From an uncultured Clostridium sp. (GTDB taxonomy: Bacteria; Bacillota; Clostridia; TANB77; CAG-508), in assembly GCA_947571115.1 (NCBI GenBank), contig CANOWW010000018.1:1-38251 (forward strand): a DNA stretch of 38,251 nt, in the 5' to 3' direction. Of the stretch, positions 9,556 to 19,131 are shown piece by piece. How positions within the stretch are numbered: the first letter of the stretch is position 1; every line of letters starts with the position of its first letter. The notes under the pieces were generated by a model. It was not told the origin of the DNA and made no database searches. It was given only the letters and a program-made list of their open reading frames with translations. A program made the position numbers and the translations under genes.

Positions 9556-9584
9556 ATTATAGCACATTTTGCATAATTTGTCAA
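9556..9584 (-). promoter_or_regulatory. Consensus promoter of the 8948-9424 gene
   Basis: Perfect TTGACA (9584-9579), 17-base spacer, TATAAT (9561-9556). The spacer AATTATGCAAAATGTGC resembles those at 28917, 29439, 30848 and 32679. Confidence 0.8.
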
Positions 9585-9612
9585 CTTGACTGAAAATATG
9601 GTATAATAAAAG

Positions 9613-9641
9613 GTGAGGGTATTTTCTACAAATACCCTCAC
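9613..9641 (-). terminator. Terminator after the BlaI-type gene
   Basis: Twelve-base arms GTGAGGGTATTT / AAATACCCTCAC immediately past the stop at 9644, with T-rich flanks. Confidence 0.8.
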
Positions 9642-9643
9642 TT

Positions 9644-10018
9644 TTATTTTAGCTTTTTCTCTTTTTCGTCTATATAAGTTATCATTCTTTCTAACTCTTC
9701 TACCTTTACATCTCCTACTTCACAAAATTGCCAAATCAATTCACTGACTGAATTATGATATAATTGTTCTAGCAACTTTTTGGTTACTTCTTTTCTATAT
9801 TTTTCTTTTTTAAAAATAGGCTTATATAAAAATGCTTTTCCCTCTGTTTCAGTCGCTTTAATCGCCCCTTTTGCTTGCAATCTTCTGATAAGCGTTCTTA
9901 CTGTATTATCTGACCAATGAAACTTTTCTACTTCTTTGATAATCACACTAGAAGTCACTTCTTGTTTATCCCAAATTACTTTTAATATTTCTAGCTCGGC
10001 ATCTGATACTTTTGTCAT
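9644..10018 (-). CDS. BlaI/MecI/CopY-type winged-helix repressor
   Basis: Start set at ATG 10018 (GGAGGG eight bases upstream), giving MTKVSDAELEILKVIW, the family's usual N-terminus; about 124 residues. The winged helix covers roughly residues 1-75 (SDNTVRTLIRRLQAKG is the recognition region). The C-terminal dimerisation helices follow. No BlaR-type sensor protease is adjacent. A dyad overlaps its promoter, so self-repression is likely. Confidence 0.85.
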   Translation of the reverse strand: MTKVSDAELEILKVIWDKQEVTSSVIIKEVEKFHWSDNTVRTLIRRLQAKGAIKATETEGKAFLYKPIFKKEKYRKEVTKKLLEQLYHNSVSELIWQFCEVGDVKVEELERMITYIDEKEKKLK

Positions 10019-10055
10019 CGTCTTCCCTCCTCTACTCAAAATATTTCGCCACAAA

Positions 10056-10102
10056 TGAACAGTCTCACTGTTCATTATAACAAAATATTACTGTAAAATC
10101 AA
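10056..10102 (-). promoter_or_regulatory. Promoter and operator dyad of the BlaI-type gene
   Basis: TTGATT (10102-10097), 17 bases, TATAAT (10079-10074), followed at once by the perfect dyad TGAACAGT-GAG-ACTGTTCA (10074-10056). The dyad covers the transcription start, fitting an autoregulatory operator. It differs from the TACANNTGTA CopY/BlaI consensus. Confidence 0.7.
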
Positions 10103-10118
10103 CTCTAAATTTACATTT

Positions 10119-11117
10119 TTATCCAACAATTTGTGAAATTAAAATCGCCAAAAAGTAGCCAATCAAGCCTGAAATTGGAAAATTCAAAAACCATGCTTTA
10201 CAAATACTAAGCACTCTTGCTCGATCCATTTTAGTTTTATTATTTCTACCAATCGCAATAATGGACATGGTTTTGGCATGTGTTGTACTAACTGGAATGC
10301 CTGTCATACTTGCTGTAAACAATGTAAAAACTGTGGTAATATCGCTCAAAAGCGCTTGCTTGTTATCTAGTTTTACCATTTCCCCACCAATATTATCCAC
10401 AATTTTTTTGCCACCAATGGAAACCCCCATCCACATAATCACAGCAACATATAAAATAATCCACACATAATCCCAAGGCACAATGGTATGTGGGATTGGT
10501 ACATTTTTTATTAAGCTAAAAAATAAAATTAAAATTCCAATAAATTTTTGTCCATCTTGCGCACCATGCATAAATGACATACCACAACAACCTACAATTT
10601 GCCATTTTTGTATTTGGTTTTCATTGCTCTTCCTCATGCATTTTTTAGCAATAGCCGAAACGACAATTCCAATCACTAACGTTCCCAGAATTGACCACAC
10701 AAGCCCAATGATGACATTAATCCATTCTGCAAGACTAACTGATTTCCAACCATAAATAGCAACTGCACTACCAGTCAAACCTGCAATTAACCCATGTGTT
10801 TCGCTGGTTGGTATACCAAATTTCATAGCAACTAATGCGAAAATAATGACTGAAATCATGGCAGAGACTAAAACAATAATGCCACTTTCTCGGTCGCTTA
10901 AATCTACCATGAAACTGATGCAGCCTGCCACTGAAATATTAATAAAACTCATTACAATAATGCCGATAAAATTAAAGGCAGCGCTTAGCTTTGCTGCTTT
11001 TCGAAATGGCATTACTTTGGTTCCCACAAGTGTCGCAATTGCGTTGGGCGCGTCTGTTATGGCATTTGTGAAAATTAAAATTATAATCGTAATAAATGTT
11101 AAAATATAAATTATCAA
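10119..11117 (-). CDS. pit: PiT-family inorganic phosphate transporter
   Basis: Length 332 residues with about nine hydrophobic helices. Both PiT signature repeats are visible: FTNAITDAPNAIATLVGTK near the N-terminus and GIPVSTTHAKTMSIIA near the C-terminus. GIPTSETHGLIAGLTGS is the mid repeat. The start appears to be TTG at 11117; the nearby ATG is out of frame. The PhoU-like partner usual next to pit is absent. Confidence 0.88.
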   Translation of the reverse strand: MIIYILTFITIIILIFTNAITDAPNAIATLVGTKVMPFRKAAKLSAAFNFIGIIVMSFINISVAGCISFMVDLSDRESGIIVLVSAMISVIIFALVAMKFGIPTSETHGLIAGLTGSAVAIYGWKSVSLAEWINVIIGLVWSILGTLVIGIVVSAIAKKCMRKSNENQIQKWQIVGCCGMSFMHGAQDGQKFIGILILFFSLIKNVPIPHTIVPWDYVWIILYVAVIMWMGVSIGGKKIVDNIGGEMVKLDNKQALLSDITTVFTLFTASMTGIPVSTTHAKTMSIIAIGRNNKTKMDRARVLSICKAWFLNFPISGLIGYFLAILISQIVG

Positions 11118-11199
11118 TTTTTTTCATTTCCTCTTTATTTTTATTTTAATTAAGTATATAATGATATAATAATATTATTACCGTAAGAGGAGATTTTTA

Positions 11200-12309
11200 A
11201 TGACATTTTACAAAAAAATTTTAATTTTGTTGCTTTTGGTTATCTTAACTATTTCTATTCATTCATCTGTCTTTGCTGAAGAACTTAATTTATACTCGCC
11301 TGCCGCTATTTTAATCGATAGCCATTCTGGGGATATTTTATATGAAAAAAATGCAAATGCTATGATGTACCCAGCCAGCACCACCAAAGTTTTGACTGCG
11401 ATTATTGCCATCGAAAATTGCTCACTTGATGAAAAAGTTGTTGCCAGCGAGCCAGCTGTTACATCTATCAAAAGCGGCTATACAAATGCAAAAATTCAAG
11501 TTGGCGAAGAACTTTCTATCGAGGATTTGCTTTACGCACTTTTGTTAAAATCTGCTAATGAAGCTGCGAACATACTGGCAGAGCATATTGGCGGCACCAC
11601 TGAAAATTTCGCTAATATTATGAATGCAAAGGCAATCGAGCTTGGTTGCACTTCCACACATTTTATCAACGCAAACGGTATTCATGATGAAAATCATTAT
11701 ACAAGCGCTGCTGATTTAGCAAAAATCACACGTTATTGCATGCAAAATGAACTTTTTAGGCATATGGTTGCAACACAAGAATATTCGCTTCCAGCCACAG
11801 AACAATATCCGTCTCCTGACCGAATTTTAAAAAACACGAATAGTTTAATGAACCCGGAAAGTCCCTATTATTATCCTTATGTCATTGGGGGAAAAACTGG
11901 CTTTACAACACAAGCCAAAAATTGCATGATTGCTATGAGCGAAAAAGATGGATTAGAATTAATTTCTATTGTGTTTCATGCGGAAACCGCAGAAGATGGC
12001 AGAAGTGCAAGGTATTTAGATACCATTGCTTTGCTAGAATATGGCAACAACAATTTTATGCAATATGCTGTTCCAAAGGAAAATCAAGAAACTAATTTTA
12101 CAGAAAACAACTTATCAGAAATATCAAACAGCGCTCCAATTTCAGCTTCAACTCAACAAGAGCCTTCTAGCTTCAATTTAAAAACACTTTTGATTATTTT
12201 ATTGATTTTAATTGGTATCCGAATTTTAGTCGCATTTGTGCAACACAAAATTATTGTATACCGTGTTTCAAAAAATAAAAAACGTGCCAGAAAATTTTTA
12301 AATCCTTAA
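11200..12309 (+). CDS. D-alanyl-D-alanine carboxypeptidase (PBP5/DacF type), copy 1
   Basis: Trims D-Ala from peptidoglycan stem peptides outside the membrane. A signal peptide covers about residues 1-26. Active-site motifs: SxxK in YPASTTKVLTA, SxN in KSANEAANILAE, KTG in GGKTGFTTQAK. Unlike classical PBP5 it ends with a C-terminal helix (about residues 330-350) and a basic tail, probably a membrane anchor. ATG follows GAGGAG. Its paralogue starts at 13058 with comEA in between on the other strand. Confidence 0.92.
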   Translation: MTFYKKILILLLLVILTISIHSSVFAEELNLYSPAAILIDSHSGDILYEKNANAMMYPASTTKVLTAIIAIENCSLDEKVVASEPAVTSIKSGYTNAKIQVGEELSIEDLLYALLLKSANEAANILAEHIGGTTENFANIMNAKAIELGCTSTHFINANGIHDENHYTSAADLAKITRYCMQNELFRHMVATQEYSLPATEQYPSPDRILKNTNSLMNPESPYYYPYVIGGKTGFTTQAKNCMIAMSEKDGLELISIVFHAETAEDGRSARYLDTIALLEYGNNNFMQYAVPKENQETNFTENNLSEISNSAPISASTQQEPSSFNLKTLLIILLILIGIRILVAFVQHKIIVYRVSKNKKRARKFLNP

Positions 12310-12331
12310 AACCTGCTTGAATGCAGGTTTT
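12308..12331. terminator. Bidirectional terminator between carboxypeptidase 1 and comEA
   Basis: AAAACCTGC / GCAGGTTTT arms around TTGAAT serve the converging genes at 12309 and 12343. Confidence 0.8.
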
Positions 12332-12342
12332 ATTGTGGAATT

Positions 12343-12960
12343 TTATTTCACACAAATAAAGTCTTTCATGCTGTTATACTTGCTATCTCCGATACCAGAG
12401 ACGTTTTTAATATCCTCAATTGTTTTGAATTTTCCATTTTCATCTCGATAAGTTACGATTTTTTGAGCAGTTGAAGCACCTATACCCGGAACTGCCGTCA
12501 ATTCCGTTGCCGACGCTTTATTGATATTCACTTTTCCATTTGAATGACTACTTGAACTTGTTTGCGCTTCACTAGATGGCACCTGATTTTCTGCATTGTC
12601 AGTTTCTTCCGACAAATTCGGAACGTAAATCTTCTCTCCATCTTCTACTTCATAAGCCAAGTTAATTTCTTTTAAATTAGCCTCTGCCTTGATTCCTCCT
12701 GCACCTTGTATGGCGTCTTCGATGCGTGCTCCTTCCTCTAATTCAATCACTCCCGGAGAATTAACTTCCCCTGTCACATAAACCTTAATCTTGCTTGTCT
12801 CCTCGACTTCCTCATTGTTAGTTGTATTACTAACAATCACTTCACTTGTTACAATATTTTCATACTCTGAGCTTTTAGAATTGCTCAAAAAATAATATAC
12901 GATAGCAAAAAATGCTACTATCACTGCTACCACAATTTTTATAGTTTTTTGTTTTTCCAT
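12343..12960 (-). CDS. comEA: ComEA-family DNA-binding protein
   Basis: Membrane-anchored DNA receptor for natural transformation. Start at ATG 12960. One N-terminal helix (about residues 8-27); an SLBB domain (about residues 58-116, VTGEVNSPGVIELEEG); a Ser-rich linker; then two helix-hairpin-helix motifs (NINKASATELTAVPGIGAST and IEDIKNVSGIGDSKY). Domain order and length (205 residues) are typical. No comEC is adjacent. Competence is a possible import route for the foreign genes seen here, which is inference. Confidence 0.92.
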   Translation of the reverse strand: MEKQKTIKIVVAVIVAFFAIVYYFLSNSKSSEYENIVTSEVIVSNTTNNEEVEETSKIKVYVTGEVNSPGVIELEEGARIEDAIQGAGGIKAEANLKEINLAYEVEDGEKIYVPNLSEETDNAENQVPSSEAQTSSSSHSNGKVNINKASATELTAVPGIGASTAQKIVTYRDENGKFKTIEDIKNVSGIGDSKYNSMKDFICVK

Positions 12961-13057
12961 ATAGATCAATCCTTTCTATTTTATTTTTAATATTTGTTGA
13001 ATTTTGTCGACATTTAGTGTATGATATAAATAATAAATTTACTTTTAGGAGTTTGCT

Positions 13058-14311
13058 ATGAAATTAAAGAAAAAAATTTTTATGCTATTTCTGATTTTTT
13101 TGATGATTAGTATCCAATTTAACTTTGCAGAAGAACCAGAAATTGCGTCAACTGCTGCCATATTGGTTGAAGAAAGCACGGGAAAAATTTTATACGAAAA
13201 AAATGCATACGAAAAAATGTACCCGGCTAGCACTACGAAAATTATGACTGCGATTTTAATTCTTGAAAATTGCAAACTTGACGAGATGGCAACTGTCAGT
13301 TATAATGCGGTTTACTCATTGCCAAGTGGCTACGTGAATGCCAGTTTGCAAGAAGGCGAAGAAATGTCAATTAATGATTTAATGTATGCTCTAATGGTAA
13401 AATCTGCCAATGATGCTGCCATTGTTTTGGCAGAACATATGAGTGGTTCTGTGCAAAGTTTCGCCAAAATGATGAATGAAAAAGCTGCTTCGCTTGGTTG
13501 CCAAAATACGCATTTCGTCAATCCGAACGGGGTCCACAACGATAATCATTATACAACCGCTCATGATTTGTACTTGATTGCGTCTTACTGCATGAAAAAT
13601 GAGGATTTCAGGAGATATGCCTCAACTGCTTCCTATACCTTGCCAACAACCAATAAATATTTGGCTAAAGACAGAGTTTGCACCACTACAAATGAAATGA
13701 TTCGCCCCAAAAGCAAATATTACAACCAAAATATTATTGGTATCAAAACAGGACATACGACAGAAGCAAAAAATTGCTTGGTAAGTGGCGCAATGCAAAA
13801 CAATATCGAGTTAATTTCAGTTGTGTTGCATTCTGGAACAAATCGCGAGGGGCTAAGCGAAAGATATGTTGATACACAGGCATTGTTTGATTATGGCTTT
13901 AAAGATTTTGCCTTTACGGATATTGTAAAAGAAAATGATGTTCTTACTAATATAGAAATTGAAAACGCGAGCAAAGATACAAAAAATCTTGATTTAATTG
14001 CAAAGGATACCTTGTTTTCTTATTTGAATATACAAGCTGATTTAAGCAATCTAAAACCGGAAATTACGTTAAACGAAAATTTGGAAGCACCAATTCCTGC
14101 TAATAGCTCACTTGGCAAAGCGGTTTACACCGTTGATGGAGTTCAATATACGACTGAATTATTGACAAGCCACGCTGTTGAGAAAAAGTTCAATTGGCAA
14201 ATCATTCTTTTGATTGTGGGAATTTTGTTACTTATTTTGGGGGCTTTCATTCTAATTTTGCAATCTAGGCGTAAAAAGAAAAAGTCGAAAAAGAAACAAG
14301 CAAGGAAATAA
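13058..14311 (+). CDS. D-alanyl-D-alanine carboxypeptidase (PBP5/DacF type), copy 2
   Basis: Length 417 residues with a signal peptide at about 1-24. Motifs: SxxK in YPASTTKIMTA, SxN in KSANDAAIVLAE, KTG in GIKTGHTTEAK. Then a linker, a C-terminal membrane helix (about residues 379-403) and a Lys-rich tail. RBS TAGGAG lies seven bases before ATG. Closely similar to the gene at 11200, probably an old duplication. No in-frame CGG in 417 codons. Confidence 0.92.
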   Translation: MKLKKKIFMLFLIFLMISIQFNFAEEPEIASTAAILVEESTGKILYEKNAYEKMYPASTTKIMTAILILENCKLDEMATVSYNAVYSLPSGYVNASLQEGEEMSINDLMYALMVKSANDAAIVLAEHMSGSVQSFAKMMNEKAASLGCQNTHFVNPNGVHNDNHYTTAHDLYLIASYCMKNEDFRRYASTASYTLPTTNKYLAKDRVCTTTNEMIRPKSKYYNQNIIGIKTGHTTEAKNCLVSGAMQNNIELISVVLHSGTNREGLSERYVDTQALFDYGFKDFAFTDIVKENDVLTNIEIENASKDTKNLDLIAKDTLFSYLNIQADLSNLKPEITLNENLEAPIPANSSLGKAVYTVDGVQYTTELLTSHAVEKKFNWQIILLIVGILLLILGAFILILQSRRKKKKSKKKQARK

Positions 14312-14334
14312 AATTATTTCCTTGCTACTATTAT

Positions 14335-14368
14335 AAATGCTTGCTACACAAAAAGCAAGCATTTTTTT
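14335..14368. terminator. Bidirectional terminator between carboxypeptidase 2 and the LCP gene
   Basis: Arms AAATGCTTGC / GCAAGCATTT around about ten bases, followed by T7, between converging genes. Confidence 0.8.
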
Positions 14369-14384
14369 ATATTTTTTATATTTT

Positions 14385-15486
14385 CTATTTCTTTGTAGAT
14401 TTTGTTGACTTTTTGGTCGTGTTAGTTGTATTGGTGTGCTTCTTCGTTTCGTTTTTTGTCTGATTTTTTACCTCGATTTTCGCATCGCCATCCTCTTCTT
14501 GCGTGTCCTCAGCTTGTTCTATACCTTCTACATAATTCGTCATTTCTTTGACAATCTGTTTTGTTTCTTCTTCATCACTTGCAAAAAAGCTCAATTTATT
14601 ATAATCTTGCGCCACACCCGCTACTTGATTACTCTTAACATTTGCCATATCAAAGCTAACTGCCCATGGCACATATGGAAAAACATCGTCCAAAGTTACG
14701 TTTGTTTCAATGTTTTCAAATAAGGTTGTCATAATACTTTTAATATGGGTTATATTTTTTAGTTTTAGCGTTTGCTTTCCAACTTCAATCATAAAATCAC
14801 GTTGCGTTTTCATTCTGCCAAAATCATTATCACCATATTCAGACGGATACGAAGTTCCGTCATTATTATGTCTAAATCTTAGCAATTGTTCGGCATGGTC
14901 CCCATCGATTTTTTGATAACCAGATTTCAAATGAATATGCAAATTCTGTGTTTTATCATCATAATTCATATCAATCGGAACATCAAAGTAAACGCCTCCT
15001 ATGTTGTTGACTAAGTCAATCACCACCTGATTATTCACAACCACATAATATTTGATATTCATACCTGTCAGTTCATTGACTAGCTCCATCGTTTTTTCAG
15101 GGCCTTTGTTGGAATAAACCGAATTAATTTTGTCATATCCTGTGGCTTTCGACTTATTTTTCCCAATAAACGTATCACGCGGAATCGATAGCATCGAAGC
15201 TCTTTGCGTTTTTGGATTATACGAACAAACCATAATCGTGTCCGTTAATCTTGAGTCGAGGTCTTCACTAACGCCGCATTAACAAAACATCGATGGTTCC
15301 TACATTTTCCAATTCTTCCATATCTTGCCCCAAAATAGTAGCCAAAATCCCTTGCAGTCCACCTCCATTTTTCGCAATCGAGTATCCTAAATAGGAGCCC
15401 ACAATTAATAATATCAATAATATGACAACTAAAATAATTTTTCCAACATTTTTTTTCTTTTTTTCTTCTTTTTTTCTTCTTCCCAA
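14385..15486 (-). CDS. LytR-CpsA-Psr family ligase, read through a CGG +1 frameshift
   Basis: LCP enzymes attach anionic polymers to peptidoglycan at the outer membrane face. Start is TTG 15486 (GGAG eight bases upstream). Basic N-terminus, one helix (about residues 16-38), then the LCP domain. The 0-frame ends two codons after an in-frame CGG (ATG CGG CGT TAG, first base 15276). Skipping the C gives DVLLMGVSEDLDSRLTDTIM, the expected first LCP strand and Arg/Asp motif, and stays open to 14385 (about 366 residues). SIPRDTF and the LLRFRHNN region are also present. The tail is Thr/Lys-rich. There is no other in-frame CGG. Confidence 0.86.
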
Positions 15487-15499
15487 AACATCATCTCCA

Positions 15500-16180
15500 C
15501 TATAAGAATTTAAATATCACATTTAATATGATATTAGACTGAAACATCTTGCTACCAATCCATGCCTCGTTCACAGCCTGTACAATCACTGTGTCGCCAA
15601 TCATCGGCATCATAAATGAAATAATAGCAAGTACCACATAAACAAGCAAAAATCCTTTTATGACACCATATATCATTCCACCAGAGCTATTTATAACTCG
15701 GATAAACGGCAAATTTGCCAAAAAATCCGCATAATTTTTTAGCAAATACAACGCTATTCGAATCACAGCAAATAGGATTAAAAATACGGCTCCACTGATA
15801 ATTTTATAAGCAATTTGGTTTGCGGCACTTGTTACGATACTATCGGTTGTGTTTTGCACGATTTCATTCATGTCCTGCCCAATAAAAACTGCTAACATAT
15901 TATTTGTATTTTCGTTTGTAGTTTCTGCTGTTTCTTCCTCATTTTTCAACAAGCCAGACAAATTCTCTACAATCGCATTTTCTAAATTTTGCGCCATTTT
16001 CGTGTTCTCAAAAATATAATTAGAAACTGGTTTATACAAAATAAAAACTAAAATAATCGCAATCAGGCTTGAAAAAATATTAAAAATCACTCTTGTCATT
16101 CCCATTTTGTAGCCAGCCACAGCATTTCCAGCTATGATGATAAACAAAATAACATCTACCACAATTCCTAAAACCGTCAT
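15500..16180 (-). CDS. cvpA: CvpA-family membrane protein
   Basis: Length 226 residues from ATG 16180 (GGAGG eight bases upstream). Helices at the N-terminus (GIVVDVILFIIIAGNAVAGY) and in the C-terminal half; the central segment is polar, acidic and Asn/Glu-rich. It matches CvpA/colicin V production-like proteins of Firmicutes, whose role is unclear. It lies 14 bases upstream of the LCP gene and co-directional, so probably co-transcribed. Confidence 0.78.
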   Translation of the reverse strand: MTVLGIVVDVILFIIIAGNAVAGYKMGMTRVIFNIFSSLIAIILVFILYKPVSNYIFENTKMAQNLENAIVENLSGLLKNEEETAETTNENTNNMLAVFIGQDMNEIVQNTTDSIVTSAANQIAYKIISGAVFLILFAVIRIALYLLKNYADFLANLPFIRVINSSGGMIYGVIKGFLLVYVVLAIISFMMPMIGDTVIVQAVNEAWIGSKMFQSNIILNVIFKFL

Positions 16181-16197
16181 CAAACATTCCTCCTATA

Positions 16198-17370
16198 TTA
16201 TTGGCATTCTTTTAGAATTTTTATAACATCTTCTTTATGCAAATCAATAAAGCCTTCAATCGCACCATTTGCGCAAATTCGATTTGCCATTTCTTCAAAT
16301 CTAGAAGAATCTATTTTCAAATCTGTTAAATTGTTAGTTAAATTCAATTCCTCAAAAAAGAATTTTTTTAAATGTTCAATTGATTTCCTAGCCACTTCCA
16401 TTTTAGATAAATTACTATCAATATTCCACACATTTATCCCAAATTGATAATATCTTTCTATTGTATTTTCATTTAAAGCATATTCTAAAAAATGTGGTGT
16501 TACAATCGCTAGACCTAAACCGTGTGTAATATTATAAAACGCAGATAATTGATGTTCTAACAAATGGCAAATCCAAATATTAGGCTGTTTATCATTTCTT
16601 ACAAACCCATTAATCGCCCACGAAGAAGCCCACATTAAATTTGCTCTTGCTTCATAATTTTGTGGCTCATTGTATGCAATTTTAGCATATTTTATAACTG
16701 TTTTCATGAGTCCTTCCATCACTTTATCTAACATATATAATCCTGTATTTCTTGCGAAATACGTTTCCATAATATGAGATAAAATATCTACACTTCCACA
16801 CGCAGTTTGATATTGATCAACTGTATAAGTAATAGATGGATCTAAAAAAGAAACTTTTGGCAAAAGCAATGGTGACTTAATACTTTTTTTCTGATTTGTA
16901 TTCATATTTGAAATAACAGCTGTTCCATTCATTTCTGACCCCGTTGCTGCCAAAGTTAAGATTGTCACGATTGGCATTACTTTTTCAATTTTTATTTTGC
17001 CAATTACAAAGTCCCAAGCGTCTCCATCATAATATTTGCCAGCAGCTATTAATTTACAACTATCAATTACACTTCCGCCACCAACAGCTAAAATACTATC
17101 AATGTTATTTTCTTTGCAAATTTTAATTGCATCATTAATCGCTGTATGTCTTGGATTTGGTTCAATTCCTGAAAACTCAAATACTTTTATTTTAACACTT
17201 TGAAGCTCTTTTATAATTTTTTCATATAAACCAATTTTCTTGATGGAACCTCCTCCATAAACCATTAATACTTTATCTCCGTATTTTTTTATTTCTTGAC
17301 CTAAATTTCCTTTTAATTGATTTTCTCCAAAATAAACTTTTGTTGGCACATCATAAATAAAACTATTCAC
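16198..17370 (-). CDS. Iron-containing alcohol dehydrogenase (butanol dehydrogenase type)
   Basis: Reduces an aldehyde to alcohol with NAD(P)H. The start is placed at GTG 17370, behind GGGAAT and just past the upstream stop at 17375; an ATG at 17391 would overlap and has poor spacing. NAD-binding GGGS (AVGGGSVIDSCK), and iron ligands in the SHIMETYF, LLEHQLSAF and HGLGLAIVTPHFLEY regions. About 390 residues, as expected for BdhA/YqhD-type enzymes. Together with the por genes it fits fermentative redox balancing. Confidence 0.9.
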   Translation of the reverse strand: MNSFIYDVPTKVYFGENQLKGNLGQEIKKYGDKVLMVYGGGSIKKIGLYEKIIKELQSVKIKVFEFSGIEPNPRHTAINDAIKICKENNIDSILAVGGGSVIDSCKLIAAGKYYDGDAWDFVIGKIKIEKVMPIVTILTLAATGSEMNGTAVISNMNTNQKKSIKSPLLLPKVSFLDPSITYTVDQYQTACGSVDILSHIMETYFARNTGLYMLDKVMEGLMKTVIKYAKIAYNEPQNYEARANLMWASSWAINGFVRNDKQPNIWICHLLEHQLSAFYNITHGLGLAIVTPHFLEYALNENTIERYYQFGINVWNIDSNLSKMEVARKSIEHLKKFFFEELNLTNNLTDLKIDSSRFEEMANRICANGAIEGFIDLHKEDVIKILKECQ

Positions 17371-17374
17371 CTTC

Positions 17375-17947
17375 TTATTCCCTTTCATCATCCTCTCTTG
17401 AATGAGCCTGCTCTAAATTAATTCCATATTCTGACAATGCTTCTGCCAAAAACTGATTCGGCTTTATTTGAATTTTTTCATAATCTTTATCTGAAACATT
17501 TTCAAACAAATCAATTAATGTTGGAAACTCCCTTCGGCGTCTTTCTATAAATGCATCATTATTACCGCGCTTTTTAAATCTTTCCACATACTCCTCAAAA
17601 TTGTCTGACTTTGGAAAAACTAAAATAACTCTAGTACCCTCAGCTTTTCTTTGAAAAGTATCACTATTAATTGCTCTAAAAACATGCTCTATAAATGGAG
17701 ATACGACAACCTTTCCTAGTTCTAACTCAGAAAAAATGGCATTAATAAAATTTTCAGGATAATCTGGATTTTCAGTACGCAATAAAACATTTCCTTTTCG
17801 TTTCTCCAAAGGTAAATGTCTAATTGATTCATCATAAATAAACTTATAATCTTGAAAATCCACATCACTTACATTTTGATAACGACGTTCCAGCTCTGTT
17901 TTACCTGTTCCCATATATGCCAATACTAATATTTTATCTTTTACCAA
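17375..17947 (-). CDS. P-loop nucleotide-binding protein, kinase-like
   Basis: About 190 residues. The start is TTG 17947, because AGGAGG lies six bases upstream; an ATG at 17968 would sit before the ribosome site and inside the upstream gene. The Walker A-like loop is LAYMGTGKTEL. The rest resembles small nucleoside or adenylate kinase-type P-loop proteins, with a charged mid-region (ERRRREFPTLIDLFE). The substrate is unknown. It is tightly packed between the DUF5711 gene and the dehydrogenase gene. Confidence 0.65.
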   Translation of the reverse strand: MVKDKILVLAYMGTGKTELERRYQNVSDVDFQDYKFIYDESIRHLPLEKRKGNVLLRTENPDYPENFINAIFSELELGKVVVSPFIEHVFRAINSDTFQRKAEGTRVILVFPKSDNFEEYVERFKKRGNNDAFIERRRREFPTLIDLFENVSDKDYEKIQIKPNQFLAEALSEYGINLEQAHSREDDERE

Positions 17948-17957
17948 TTTATTCCTC

Positions 17958-19118
17958 CTATATTCCAATTACTTCAATTTTGTTGTTATAAATAATACCG
18001 ATAATGCTGTCCCCAACTACAATATCTTGAATTTCGCTCTTGGTTGTATAACGTTTCAAAAGCCAACCGCCCGAACTTACTACTCTTACTTCGTTCGCCA
18101 AATTTAAACAAATCAAATTTGGGGTAACTTTCAATTTTTTCGGCGTATCGCTTCCTAAAATATACAAATTATCACTTTTCCCAGCCGTATTTTTGATGCT
18201 CATTTGATACTCATAGGAAAATAAACCTGACGTTTCTTTTTCCACAATGACTATATTGTTTTTTAAATTAATGTCCACAAACATATTATCATTATCAATA
18301 TCATGCAGTTTTTGGGATGTATTTTTCGTTAATTTTTGAATATACGAATCAAACATGCAAATCGCTTCATCTTTATCATTAAATTTGATATTTGCCAAAA
18401 TCTTGCCTGACTCAGATTCATATTTATTCACAACAGAATTTTTAGGGTTGTCTTTGGCTGTTCCCATAGAAATCAAATCTATAATTGATTTCACAACGGT
18501 TCCCGAATAATCGATTCTTCCAATTGCTAAATACTGATTATTATCCGAAATCTCTGAACAAATCGCATAACTGCTTTTTAAAAAATTACGCAATAACTCA
18601 TTTCCATTCACATCAAAAACCACAACAATCGATTTATACGTTGCATTTTTTAAAATCACACTCACATAACCGTTTTTATTCACACTAACGCGGTAAATTT
18701 CGCCCTCAATATCTTTTTCCCATTTCACGCCCATTTCCGAAATAAAATATAATTTGTTCCCGCCTTTTTCAGCAACAACAAGATATTTATCTTCTGCACT
18801 CATATAAGGTGTTGTTATGTTTACATCAATACTTGAAACAAATTTCGCATCTTGTGCATAAAAACTCAAAACATTCTTACTAAGCACCGTTATATATTTG
18901 TCAAAAGCATACACATACGGATTGCTATCTGAGTTTATTTCAATTACATTTGATGAATTTTCACTTAAGTTTTTCCTCAAAACCTTGCTATCTACCATAC
19001 TTCGAAACTCATCATTAATTAAATATCTAGCCAAAACAATGGCAAGGAGCACAATGATTAACATCGAAACACCTAATTTTATGACATTTGCTTTGGCTAT
19101 CTTTGGTTGTTCTTCCAT
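17958..19118 (-). CDS. DUF5711-family membrane-anchored beta-propeller-like protein
   Basis: Length 386 residues. One N-terminal membrane helix (about residues 13-30) precedes an extracellular region of repeated beta segments (DKYLVVAEKGGNKLYFISEM), like PQQ/WD40-type propellers. It matches the DUF5711 family of Firmicutes; no reaction is known. Not one of its 386 codons is an in-frame CGG. It lies downstream of porB. Confidence 0.72.
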   Translation of the reverse strand: MEEQPKIAKANVIKLGVSMLIIVLLAIVLARYLINDEFRSMVDSKVLRKNLSENSSNVIEINSDSNPYVYAFDKYITVLSKNVLSFYAQDAKFVSSIDVNITTPYMSAEDKYLVVAEKGGNKLYFISEMGVKWEKDIEGEIYRVSVNKNGYVSVILKNATYKSIVVVFDVNGNELLRNFLKSSYAICSEISDNNQYLAIGRIDYSGTVVKSIIDLISMGTAKDNPKNSVVNKYESESGKILANIKFNDKDEAICMFDSYIQKLTKNTSQKLHDIDNDNMFVDINLKNNIVIVEKETSGLFSYEYQMSIKNTAGKSDNLYILGSDTPKKLKVTPNLICLNLANEVRVVSSGGWLLKRYTTKSEIQDIVVGDSIIGIIYNNKIEVIGI

Positions 19119-19131
19119 AAATTCACCTATT

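Noticed and set aside
9578..9607. Plus-strand TTGTCA-18-TATAAT promoter-like pair
   Set aside because: It would read straight into the terminator hairpin at 9613 with no gene; probably chance overlap with the minus-strand promoter.
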